NCBI GenBank assembly: GCA_965368405.1 | Contig: CBDUMS010000009.1 | Location: 1-56,018, forward strand | Direction of reading: 5' to 3' | Origin: S012-113 sp965368405 | GTDB lineage: Bacteria > Bacteroidota > Bacteroidia > Cytophagales > Cyclobacteriaceae | Length of the DNA: 56,018 nt | In this document: in pieces, positions 35,115 to 43,900 of the stretch | Position numbering within the stretch: the stretch's first letter is position 1 | How the letters are laid out: every line of letters begins with the position of its first letter | Notes under the pieces: generated by a model | Told to the model about the DNA's origin: nothing | What the model saw: the letters and a program-made list of their open reading frames with translations, nothing else | Database searches by the model: none | Made by a program: the position numbers and the translations under genes

Positions 35115-36590
35115 ATGGGGAAAGGACTAACAAAGCGTAGTGAGAATTATTCTGCCTGGTATAACGAACTGGTTAAAAAGGCGGATTTGGCTGAAAACTC
35201 CGCTGTGCGCGGCTGTATGGTAATAAAACCTCACGGATATGCCATCTGGGAGAAGATGCAAGCGCAACTGGATAAAATGTTTAAGGAAACGGGTCATTAT
35301 AATGCCTATTTCCCAATTTTTATACCAAAATCATACTTCAGTAAAGAGGCAAGCCATGTAGATGGATTTGCCAAGGAATGTGCAGTGGTTACTCATTACC
35401 GTCTTAAAAACAACCCCGATGGCGAAGGTGTAATTGTAGATGAGGATGCTAAGTTAGAAGAGGAATTAATTGTAAGACCTACATCAGAAACCATGATATG
35501 GGACTCTTACCGAAACTGGATTCAATCATATCGTGATTTGCCTATTCTATTAAATCAATGGGCGAATGTTGTTCGCTGGGAAATGCGGACAAGACTGTTT
35601 CTACGCACTGCAGAGTTTTTATGGCAAGAAGGTCATACTGCGCACGCAACAAAACAAGAGGCTGTCGATGAAACTGTTCAAATGATGAATGTTTATGCCG
35701 ATTTCGTTGAGAACTATATGGCTATTCCGGTTCTTCGAGGAAGGAAGACTGAAAGCGAACGATTTGCTGGCGCAGAAGATACCTATTGTATTGAGGCGTT
35801 AATGCAAGATGGCAAAGCACTTCAGGCTGGAACTTCTCATTTTCTCGGTCAGAATTTCGCCAAGGCCTTTGACGTTAAGTTTTCTGATAAAAATAATAAA
35901 CAAGAATATGTTTGGGGTACCAGTTGGGGCGTGAGTACACGGCTGATGGGAGCGCTAGTTATGGCACACTCCGATGATGATGGGTTAGTCCTCCCACCTA
36001 AGTTAGCACCTACTCAAGTGGTTATTATCCCTATCTTCAGAGACGAAGATCAGCTCGCTGCTGTATCTGAGGTGGCGAACGACCTTGTTAATCAATTTAG
36101 AAAGGCAGGACTATCGGTTAAGTATGATAACAGAGATAGTTTTAAACCGGGGTGGAAATTTGCTGAGTACGAACAAAAAGGTGTGCCTGTTCGGATTGCG
36201 ATTGGGCCACGCGACCTGGAAAACAAGGTTGTAGAGGTTGCCCGTAGAGACACTAAAGAGAAGCAATTATTACCCCTCGAAGGTCTTACCGATGCGGTTG
36301 TTAAACTGATGGATGATATTCATGAGAATATATTTCAGCGGGCGCTTGAGTTTAGAAAGTCACACATTGCCCAGGTAGAGACTTACGATGAGTTTAAAGA
36401 TGTACTCACTTCTAAAGGTGGATTCGTTTATGCACATTGGGATGGAACGGCTGAAACTGAAGAAAAAATCAAAGAAGAGACAAAAGCTACTATTCGTTTA
36501 ATACCAATTGATCAGGAAAAGGAAGAAGGCAAGTGCATATACAGTGGTAAGCCTTCACAAGGTCGTGTTGCCTTCGCTGTTGCCTATTAG
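35115..36590 (+). CDS. proS: Prolyl-tRNA synthetase (archaeal/eukaryotic type)
   Basis: This 491-residue enzyme attaches proline to its tRNA. It has the class II motifs: RGCMVIKPHGYAIWEKMQ (motif 1 region), VVRWEMRTRLFLRTAEFLWQEGHTAH (motif 2), RPTSETMIW, and the ATP-binding motif 3 near WGTSWGVSTRLMGALVM, then the HGTP anticodon-binding domain. It belongs to the shorter type without the editing (INS) domain and with the C-terminal zinc-less extension, ending RVAFAVAY. The stop overlaps the convergent GMC oxidoreductase gene by 4 bases. Confidence 0.97.
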   Translation: MGKGLTKRSENYSAWYNELVKKADLAENSAVRGCMVIKPHGYAIWEKMQAQLDKMFKETGHYNAYFPIFIPKSYFSKEASHVDGFAKECAVVTHYRLKNNPDGEGVIVDEDAKLEEELIVRPTSETMIWDSYRNWIQSYRDLPILLNQWANVVRWEMRTRLFLRTAEFLWQEGHTAHATKQEAVDETVQMMNVYADFVENYMAIPVLRGRKTESERFAGAEDTYCIEALMQDGKALQAGTSHFLGQNFAKAFDVKFSDKNNKQEYVWGTSWGVSTRLMGALVMAHSDDDGLVLPPKLAPTQVVIIPIFRDEDQLAAVSEVANDLVNQFRKAGLSVKYDNRDSFKPGWKFAEYEQKGVPVRIAIGPRDLENKVVEVARRDTKEKQLLPLEGLTDAVVKLMDDIHENIFQRALEFRKSHIAQVETYDEFKDVLTSKGGFVYAHWDGTAETEEKIKEETKATIRLIPIDQEKEEGKCIYSGKPSQGRVAFAVAY

Positions 36591-38152
36591 ACTTTTACTG
36601 GGATGTAGCTCATCGCGTGCTCTGCTATAGCCGTAATGGTTAAAGATGGATTTACTCCCGGGTTGGCCGAGATCATTGAGCCATCACACACGTACATATT
36701 CTTATAGCCAAAGACTCTATTTTGATGATCGATAACGCCTTCTTCAGGACTTATTGCCATGACGGCTCCACCCAGAATATGGGCCGTAGTGGGAATCCCT
36801 AACAAAGATTCAGGTAAGGTAACATAAGGTTCGCCATCGACCAATTTTGCATAACTCACTGCGAGCTCTCTTGCTCTTTTATTATTTGAGGTAGGTGCAG
36901 GGCCCGACTGGAGTGAGGTGTTCATTCCAAACCAACTTAGTTTTAGCTGCAGTGTACTATCCAGGTGCTGCATAAAAAGTAAAATGGGTGATTTGGTAGA
37001 GAAATTACGCATAAGTAGTATGCGCAAATGCCGAATTGGAGACTTGAGATAGCTGGCCAGAAGATTAAAGATTCGTGTGATTACAAACCTTCCTTTCGTC
37101 ATTGGTAGCATAAAAAAGCGCCAAAATATCGAACCTTGTCCATAGCGAACGGGCTCAAGGTGACTATCATCATCAGTGTGTAAAATAGAACCGATTGCAA
37201 CACCATTGGTATAATCCGGCTCTTTCTGTAAACTAGGAACTCCAATCAAACTTTCATTATTTGTCCTGATATCGCACCCTACACGATTTGATAGCTTAGG
37301 CAAACTCTTCTTCTTTAATTGAAGGAGTAGTTTTACTGTACCTAGAACACCTCCAGCAAATACGACCCCGCGTGTCGATACTGATTTCTTCACCTTCCGA
37401 AACTTGGTTGAAGCACAGTATGAAACGGTATAGCCTTGGTTATCACCATTACCTCTCGACTCAACATTAGTAACCTTATGTTCAGCGATTATGGTACAAT
37501 CGTGTTGCTGAGCCAGGTATAAATAGTTTTTATCGAGTGTATTCTTTGCATTATAACGGCAACCGGTCATGCAAGCGCCACAAAACGTGCACCCCGATCG
37601 TTCTGGTCCTTTCCCGTTAAAGTATGGGTCGGGGACCGTTTTATTTGGTTCACCAAAGTATATGGCAACGTCTGTTGGTTCAAAGTGTTGTTTTCTATTT
37701 ATCTCTTTGGCAAGACTTGCTATGGCAAGATCACCCGGCCCTAAGCTTGGGTTTTTTGCTACGCCGAGCATTTGTTTTGCTTGAGTGTAAAAGGGCTTCA
37801 GGGCGTCTTCCCATTCCATAAGATTTTTCCAGGTTCCTGACTTAAAAAATGCAGCTTTTGGCATTGGTAATGTATTGGCGTACACAAGAGAACCTCCTCC
37901 AACACCAACACCACTTAAGATTCCAACATGTTGGAAAAAAGTTAGCTTAAAAATGCCAAAAAACCTTGCAAGGGGTAGCCATAGCCACTTTTTGAGATTC
38001 ATGTTGGTTTTAGGGAAATCTTCGGATTCGAACCATTTTCCTTTCTCGATGACCAGGACTTTATAACCTTTTTCTGCTAGACGTAAAGCAGCCACCGAAC
38101 CGCCAAATCCACTTCCAATAATTACATAGTCATACTCAAAATCTTTCTCCAT
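36587..38152 (-). CDS. GMC oxidoreductase, cholesterol-oxidase-like, with a CX2CX2CX3C motif
   Basis: This 521-residue flavoprotein has the FAD-binding GSGFGG (13-18), the VLVIEKG strand, and the C-terminal GMC parts with the catalytic region HILGGAVM and NPGVNPSLTITAIAEH. Residues 188-198 contain four Cys in the spacing CX2CX2CX3C (CTFCGACMTGC), as in ferredoxins. Such Cys sets also occur in GMC relatives of cholesterol oxidase. Likely role: oxidation of an alcohol, possibly a sterol-like or lipid substrate. It is convergent with proS and has a putative promoter 17 bases upstream. Confidence 0.85.
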   Translation of the reverse strand: MEKDFEYDYVIIGSGFGGSVAALRLAEKGYKVLVIEKGKWFESEDFPKTNMNLKKWLWLPLARFFGIFKLTFFQHVGILSGVGVGGGSLVYANTLPMPKAAFFKSGTWKNLMEWEDALKPFYTQAKQMLGVAKNPSLGPGDLAIASLAKEINRKQHFEPTDVAIYFGEPNKTVPDPYFNGKGPERSGCTFCGACMTGCRYNAKNTLDKNYLYLAQQHDCTIIAEHKVTNVESRGNGDNQGYTVSYCASTKFRKVKKSVSTRGVVFAGGVLGTVKLLLQLKKKSLPKLSNRVGCDIRTNNESLIGVPSLQKEPDYTNGVAIGSILHTDDDSHLEPVRYGQGSIFWRFFMLPMTKGRFVITRIFNLLASYLKSPIRHLRILLMRNFSTKSPILLFMQHLDSTLQLKLSWFGMNTSLQSGPAPTSNNKRARELAVSYAKLVDGEPYVTLPESLLGIPTTAHILGGAVMAISPEEGVIDHQNRVFGYKNMYVCDGSMISANPGVNPSLTITAIAEHAMSYIPVKV

Positions 38153-38169
38153 AATTACTTCACAGATGC

Positions 38170-38177
38170 CAAATGTA
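38170..38177 (-). promoter_or_regulatory. -7 promoter element for the GMC oxidoreductase
   Basis: The minus strand reads TACATTTG, an exact TAnnTTTG, 17 bases before the ATG. Confidence 0.5.
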
Positions 38178-38271
38178 ACTTTAACCTGATTTTTCCACTA
38201 ATATATTTTGGATTTGTTAGCAAACTTCGTTGTATTTTTACCCTTTTAAAATTGACTAAAACAAACAAAGG

Positions 38272-38724
38272 ATGAAATCTAAATTATTGACTTTTATTGC
38301 TGTAATGCTACTTTCTGCCTCTTTACATGCGCAGGATTTAATTGATATGGTTAAGCGAGATATAAATGCTGAGCGACGCACCATCATAGCCGAAGCAATG
38401 ACCATTCCAACGGAAAAAGAAGCGGAATTCTGGGCAATTTATAATGAAATGGAGCAAAAGCTAGGTCTTTTAACAGATAAGCGCATCGCCAACATTAATA
38501 AGTTTGCCGACAATTACGAGAATGTGACTGATGACATCGCTAATGATCTGGCGAATACGTATTTCTCTATTCAAACAGAGCGCGTTAAAATCTATAAGAC
38601 GTATTATAAAAAAGTGGCCAAGCTAATTTCTAAGAAAGAAGCCTCTCGTTTTATTCAATTATTAGGACAAATTCAATTAATTCTCGATATGCAGGTTGCG
38701 GCCGAAGTGCCATTAATCGAATAG
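38272..38724 (+). CDS. Small exported helical protein (Spy/CpxP-like by layout)
   Basis: This 150-residue protein has a signal peptide (about 1-20, ending LHAQ) and a mature region of long helices (ERRTIIAEAMTIPTEKEAEFW, ERVKIYKTYYKKVAKLI, ASRFIQLLGQIQLIL). This resembles small all-helical periplasmic chaperones in outline, but the LTxxQ signature is not evident, so it is only a structural guess. Transcription seems to end at a hairpin at 38810. Confidence 0.65.
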   Translation: MKSKLLTFIAVMLLSASLHAQDLIDMVKRDINAERRTIIAEAMTIPTEKEAEFWAIYNEMEQKLGLLTDKRIANINKFADNYENVTDDIANDLANTYFSIQTERVKIYKTYYKKVAKLISKKEASRFIQLLGQIQLILDMQVAAEVPLIE

Positions 38725-38740
38725 AACTACCGTCTGATAT

Positions 38741-38786
38741 CGAACACCCTATTTCAAATTCGGACGAATTTGCTATTTAGTGTTCG
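38741..38786. repeat. 46-base symmetrical inverted repeat after the small exported protein gene
   Basis: Two nested perfect stems share one axis at 38763.5: CGAACAC/GTGTTCG on the outside (38741-38747 with 38780-38786) and CAAATTCG/CGAATTTG inside (38755-38762 with 38765-38772), with an unpaired 7-base section on each side between them. It could be an RNA hairpin at the mRNA end or a protein-binding site. Confidence 0.5.
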
Positions 38787-38809
38787 TTTATAATGTTATT
38801 CAATGAACT

Positions 38810-38836
38810 AAATAGGCCGATTAGGCCTATTTTTTT
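38810..38836 (+). terminator. Intrinsic terminator before the ABC ATPase gene
   Basis: A 9-bp stem (AAATAGGCC 38810-38818 with GGCCTATTT 38824-38832) and a 5-base loop are followed by further T residues. It separates the small exported protein gene from the ABC/TolC pair. Confidence 0.75.
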
Positions 38837-38886
38837 GTTATTGGCATGTTATTGGCTAAGTACGTTATGCTACTATATTCGAGATA

Positions 38887-39567
38887 ATGATAAAACTTAG
38901 TGATGTTGATAAATACGTTGATTCGAGGTTTCAGCGAACATTTATTCTAAAGGGAATAGACCTTGAAATTGAACAAGGAGAATTTGTAACCATAATGGGT
39001 CCCAGTGGCGCTGGTAAGTCTACTTTGCTTAATATTATTGGAATGCTCGACGAACCTACCCAGGGAGAGTATTATTTCTTGTCAGAGCCGGTTCATAAAT
39101 TGCGTGAAAAGAAGAAATCTGAATTACATCGCCATTATCTTGGTTTTATTTTTCAAGCCTATCACCTCATTGATGAATTGACGGTTTATGAAAATATAGA
39201 AACACCTCTTTTGTACAAAGGGGTGAAGTCTGCGCAACGAAAAAGTATGGTAGCTGAGATGCTCGATCGTTTTCAGATGGTAGCCAAGAAGGATCTATTT
39301 CCCGAGCAGCTCTCTGGTGGCCAGCAGCAGCTTGTTGGAGTAGCCAGAGCAATTATTGGCGAGCCAAAGTTATTATTGGCAGATGAGCCAACGGGCAATT
39401 TGCACTCGGAGCAGGGTGCAGAGATTATGGATATTTTCAAAAAGCTCAATCAAGAAGGAATGACAATCATTCAGGTGACCCATTCAGAAAAGAACGCAGA
39501 ATACGGTAGTCGAATAATACGTTTAGAAGACGGAGCAATTGTTGACGATTCATTGAATAAAGCATAA
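38887..39567 (+). CDS. ABC transporter ATP-binding protein, LolD/MacB type
   Basis: This 226-residue ATPase has Walker A GPSGAGKST (38-46), a Q-loop (FQAYHLIDELTVYENIETPL), the signature LSGGQ at 142-146, Walker B with DEPTGNL (Asp166, Glu167), and switch His199. The usual Arg after SGGQQQ is Leu149 (QQQLVGVARAI), an unusual change. It is expected to drive a MacB-like or lipoprotein transporter with TolC, whose gene lies 7 bases downstream; no permease or adaptor is adjacent. Confidence 0.92.
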   Translation: MIKLSDVDKYVDSRFQRTFILKGIDLEIEQGEFVTIMGPSGAGKSTLLNIIGMLDEPTQGEYYFLSEPVHKLREKKKSELHRHYLGFIFQAYHLIDELTVYENIETPLLYKGVKSAQRKSMVAEMLDRFQMVAKKDLFPEQLSGGQQQLVGVARAIIGEPKLLLADEPTGNLHSEQGAEIMDIFKKLNQEGMTIIQVTHSEKNAEYGSRIIRLEDGAIVDDSLNKA

Positions 39568-39574
39568 AGAGACC

Positions 39575-40918
39575 ATGAAAAAGAGAGGAGTATTATTGGC
39601 ATTTGCTTTTTTGAGTTTTGGGCTGCTGTCGGCTCAAGAAAGACAACTTACATTTACTGAGGCCATAAGTATAGGGTTAAGTGATAATTTTCTGATGAAG
39701 AATCAGCGCAATAATTTAAAGTCATTTAAAACCGATAAAGCTGCCCAAATATCTAGCTTCACTCCAAGTTTAGGCGTAACCGCCGGAATCTCTCAGACTA
39801 CCGGGCCTCAGGTAGACCCTGAATTAGGTCTTGTTAATTCAAGAACAGATAACTTTCGTGGTTCCATTGGGGCTAACCTTGTAATATTTAATGGTAATAA
39901 TCGTATTCATTCTTTAAAGTCATCTTCATATCGCCTGGAAGGGCAACAGCTTATGGTTGAGCGCGCTGAGCAGGATGTGATGAACCAGGTAGCCCTGCAG
40001 TTTTTACAAGTATTACTGGACCAGGAGCTATTAAGAATTGCCGAAGAAAATTTAGTAACACAACAGCATACGCTAGATCAGATAACAGGCTTCGTAGAGG
40101 CCGGTACTAGGGCGGAAGTAGATAAGTACCGTCAGGAAGCTGACGTGAAAAGTTTTGAGCTCCAGGTTATTCAGGCTAAGAATAACCTTACGAACGATAA
40201 GGCAGCTCTGGCACAAACACTACAATTAGACCCATCGCAGGAATTTATTGTTGTTCGTCCCGATTGGAATATCGATCAAATACGCGCACTAAACCCCAAT
40301 CTCGATGAACTATATACCACGGCGCTTAATGCCAGAGCAGACTACAAGCGTTTTGAAACAGTAGAAAATGCAGCCTTCCATGATTTTAAGGGATCTTTTA
40401 ATGGCTATCTACCCTTCCTTTCAGGCTTTGTGAGCTATGGGTCATCTTATTTCAATGCAAATAATCCGAATCAACCAGCCGATGATTTTAGTACCCAACT
40501 TGAAAATCGTCGATCTACCAGTTATGGGCTTAATCTAACTATACCTCTATGGGATAGGCTACAGACAAAGAATAACCGTGTTTTTAATAAGGTTAATTAT
40601 GAAAATGCCCAGAATGAATTAGAGAACGCAGAGAAAACAGTGAAAATTCAAGTTCAGACAGCCTATAATAACTTTCAAGATGTGAAGTTAGGCTATGAGG
40701 TTAGTTTGGTGCAATACGATGCTTCTAAATTAGCCTACGAAACTCAGCAGGAGAGCTACTCGGTAGGGTTAGCTACGCAGGTTGAGTTAGCTGTTGCAAA
40801 TGCCTCCTTCGTAAATGCCCAGTCAAACTTAGCATCAACCGGGTATCGCCTTCTTTTTCAGAAGATATTACTCGACTATGCTACGGGTATGCTTTCAGTA
40901 ACCAGTATCGATAATTAG
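39575..40918 (+). CDS. TolC-family outer-membrane efflux protein
   Basis: This 447-residue protein has a signal peptide (about 1-20, LSAQ) and two repeated outer-membrane-efflux halves, with long coiled-coil segments (EQDVMNQVALQFLQVLLDQELLRIAEENL; QNELENAEKTVKIQVQTAYNNFQ). It forms the exit duct for efflux or secretion systems. It is paired with the ABC ATPase 7 bases upstream. One base separates it from the convergent CHAT gene. Confidence 0.93.
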   Translation: MKKRGVLLAFAFLSFGLLSAQERQLTFTEAISIGLSDNFLMKNQRNNLKSFKTDKAAQISSFTPSLGVTAGISQTTGPQVDPELGLVNSRTDNFRGSIGANLVIFNGNNRIHSLKSSSYRLEGQQLMVERAEQDVMNQVALQFLQVLLDQELLRIAEENLVTQQHTLDQITGFVEAGTRAEVDKYRQEADVKSFELQVIQAKNNLTNDKAALAQTLQLDPSQEFIVVRPDWNIDQIRALNPNLDELYTTALNARADYKRFETVENAAFHDFKGSFNGYLPFLSGFVSYGSSYFNANNPNQPADDFSTQLENRRSTSYGLNLTIPLWDRLQTKNNRVFNKVNYENAQNELENAEKTVKIQVQTAYNNFQDVKLGYEVSLVQYDASKLAYETQQESYSVGLATQVELAVANASFVNAQSNLASTGYRLLFQKILLDYATGMLSVTSIDN

Positions 40919-40919
40919 T

Positions 40920-43900
40920 TTATTCTAATCCAATCATAATAAAGGCGCCCCAATAAATAGGGTCTTGATATTCATTTCTGAGCTCCTTTTTGGCTTGAAT
41001 AAATGACTCCCGTTTATTGCCAGAAGCCAGCCATTTCTGATAAAAGCTCACCATGAGTTTTTGAGTTGCTTCGTCATTCACTTTAAACATACTCATAATA
41101 AGGGTTTTAGCACCGGCCACCATAAAGGCTCGCTGTAGGCCGTAAACACCTTCTCCAACTGCCAGGTCGCCAAGTCCTGTTTCGCAGGCGCTAAGCACCA
41201 CCAAATCTGTTTTGTCGAGATTCATACTCATTGCCTCGTACGCCGTTAAGATGCCATCTTCAATATTATAATTAAACTTAGATCTGTTTAGGACATCCCC
41301 CGCGCCAGCCATAAGTAACCCTGTTCTAAGTAATGGGTTTTCTGCCATCGTAGCTTCATTTTGTCCAGATAGTGCATCTTGTGATTTTTCTTTTTGAGGT
41401 GTAAAAAAACCATGGGTTGCTATATGCATAATTTCAGGGCTTTCTACTGATTTAATGGCTTGTTCCGTTGCCATCCTCTCCATCTTCGTATTGGTATCCC
41501 ATCCTTTATCATCTAATAACTTTTCTAATCCATTAATTTCTTCTTCGGTTCCCTTCAATTGGCCTATGGATTTTTTCGTGTCAGCCGATGCTTCGAGATA
41601 GTAAATTGGATTACCAAACATTGAAGCATTAACCGTCTTAGCGGGCATTGGTTTTAGGCTATTTAGATAGATGTCTTTGGTATTACTTACCAAAATAATA
41701 TTGGAGTTGTCGAGCACATAATCGGTATCATTTACCGGAATAGCTTCTAGATTAATTTGGTTGTAAACACCATCTGCTGAGAGGTAAATCGTAGCCGTAG
41801 GGCCAACTACCTCAGCAATGGGTTGCCAATATTGTCCGTTAGAGAAGCGATCTCTGCGTCGGTAAATAATTGAATTCCGATAAGCTTTGAAGTACTTGTT
41901 TTCCAAATCGGCACCATTATTTAAGGTGAATACATCTGGCTTTCTAAGGACTTTAGCATTCTTAACATACAGGCCGGCATAAATTACCGAATCTGTAAAT
42001 ACATGATCGAAATAACGATAGCGAACCATTTCTATGGCAACTTCGTTTTCTGCGAGAACAGATTGTACCTCTTCCCAGGTAATGGTACCTTGCTCATTCG
42101 ATTGCTTGATCAACTCAGACTTTTCACTTAACTCTTTTTCCAGAAGCTCTACCTCGTCATGGAGTGCTACGGGATCTATTTCATTGGCCTCAAGTTGGTC
42201 TAATCGCATCGATAGCGCTGTAGTAAGCAATTCTTTCTTCGAAAGCCATTCATTATATAGAGTTTTAAGCTCCTCATCATCTCCGTTTAAAATCCTTTCT
42301 CGAATCTTTATTGAAGAACTCAAGAGAATTGCTTTTGTAGAGAGAGCATTATTAAATACATTCTCTATCATGCGCGGATCTTCTTCCTTAAACGTCATGG
42401 CTAGCGAAATGTAGAATTCGTAATCTGACTTGATCGTATTCCAATATTTAGCTTTTTCTCTTTCACTAAGTGCTGGGAAATATGCTTTGATAAAGTTGTC
42501 GTACTTGTCAACAACTTCCTGTAAGCTTTTCTTCGCCTTACGAGCATCGCCTTGCATATAATATACCTTGGCGAGTTTAGAAATTACCCGAACATATTCC
42601 GGATGGTCAGGGCTAAAAAAGTTTTCATAGAGTTTTTGTGCTTGCTTGTATTTTTCTTCAGCATTGCTGTAATCTTTTTGCTGATAGTACACGTCTCCGG
42701 TAAGGGTATAAATGGAGGCAACATTTACATTCTTCCGAGCAGATAAACGTGTCTCCCATATAGTTTCTGAAAGCGATAATGAGTTAAACGCGTCATCAAA
42801 TCTATGTTCCTGTATGTACAGCAAAGAAATGTCTTTTAAGACATCGGCATACATTGGTGTACGATCGCCTAAATTTTTAGCAATTGTAGCCTTTGCTTCT
42901 TCGAATACTGTTTCGATTTGTTTTGGATCTTCATTATTATAAAACTGTACTAAACCGAGCATAGATAATGATTTAGCAAATTCGATATGGTCCCGTCCAT
43001 ATACATCTTCCTGAATTTCCAGAGCTTGGCGAATATTCTGTTCAGCTTTTTCATAATCTCCTATAGACGTATATATTTTGGCCATGAGAATATTACACTT
43101 GGCCGTTTTTGACGAACTTGGTCCATATTGTTCCGTGGATATATTTAGGGCCCGACGTGTAAATCGTTCCGATTCAGAGTAATCGCCGGTAAATAGTTTT
43201 AGGCTACCATAGCTAAGAAGGGGTTGGACAAGATTTCGAGAATTAGCGCCGTATAGTTTTTCATAATTCTCTAGTGCTTGGCTGAGAAGCTTATCAGTCT
43301 CTGAAATTCTACCATACTTTACATAGACCTCAGCAAGGTCAATGATCGATGCCAGTTCATCGTATTGGGTAAGATCTTCGGCTCTGTATAAAAGTTTTTG
43401 CGAACGTTTCAGAAGGTCTTTAGACTCCTCGAAGTCGCCTTTCATGGCAAGCAGTTTGGCGCTGGTCTCTAATGATTTTACATAATGCACCACATTTCTT
43501 TCATCTCGACGCTCGTTTTCAAGAATCACGAGTGCATCATCAATGTTTTTTGTGGCCTGATCATACTCTCCCAATTTAATCTGTAGTGCCGCTATTTTTT
43601 CAAGCTCAATGCCATATTTAAAGTCGGTATTATCGTATTTGGCCCTTGTTGCCAATAGTGCTTGCTCGAGAGTTGTTGATGCCTTACTTAATTGGTCGGT
43701 GCTTTCATAATATTTAGCCTGATGATTTAGGGTTCTCACAAAGGAAACATGACCCGGGGTTATTTGAGGTAGGACAATACCTTCGAAACTACCATTATAT
43801 ATTTTTCCAGCCTCTTCGAATTTATCGGTAAAGTCAACATAGAAGTTGGCAGTTTCAGTTACGGTAAGGTGATATTCCGGTGAATCATCACCATAGAGTG

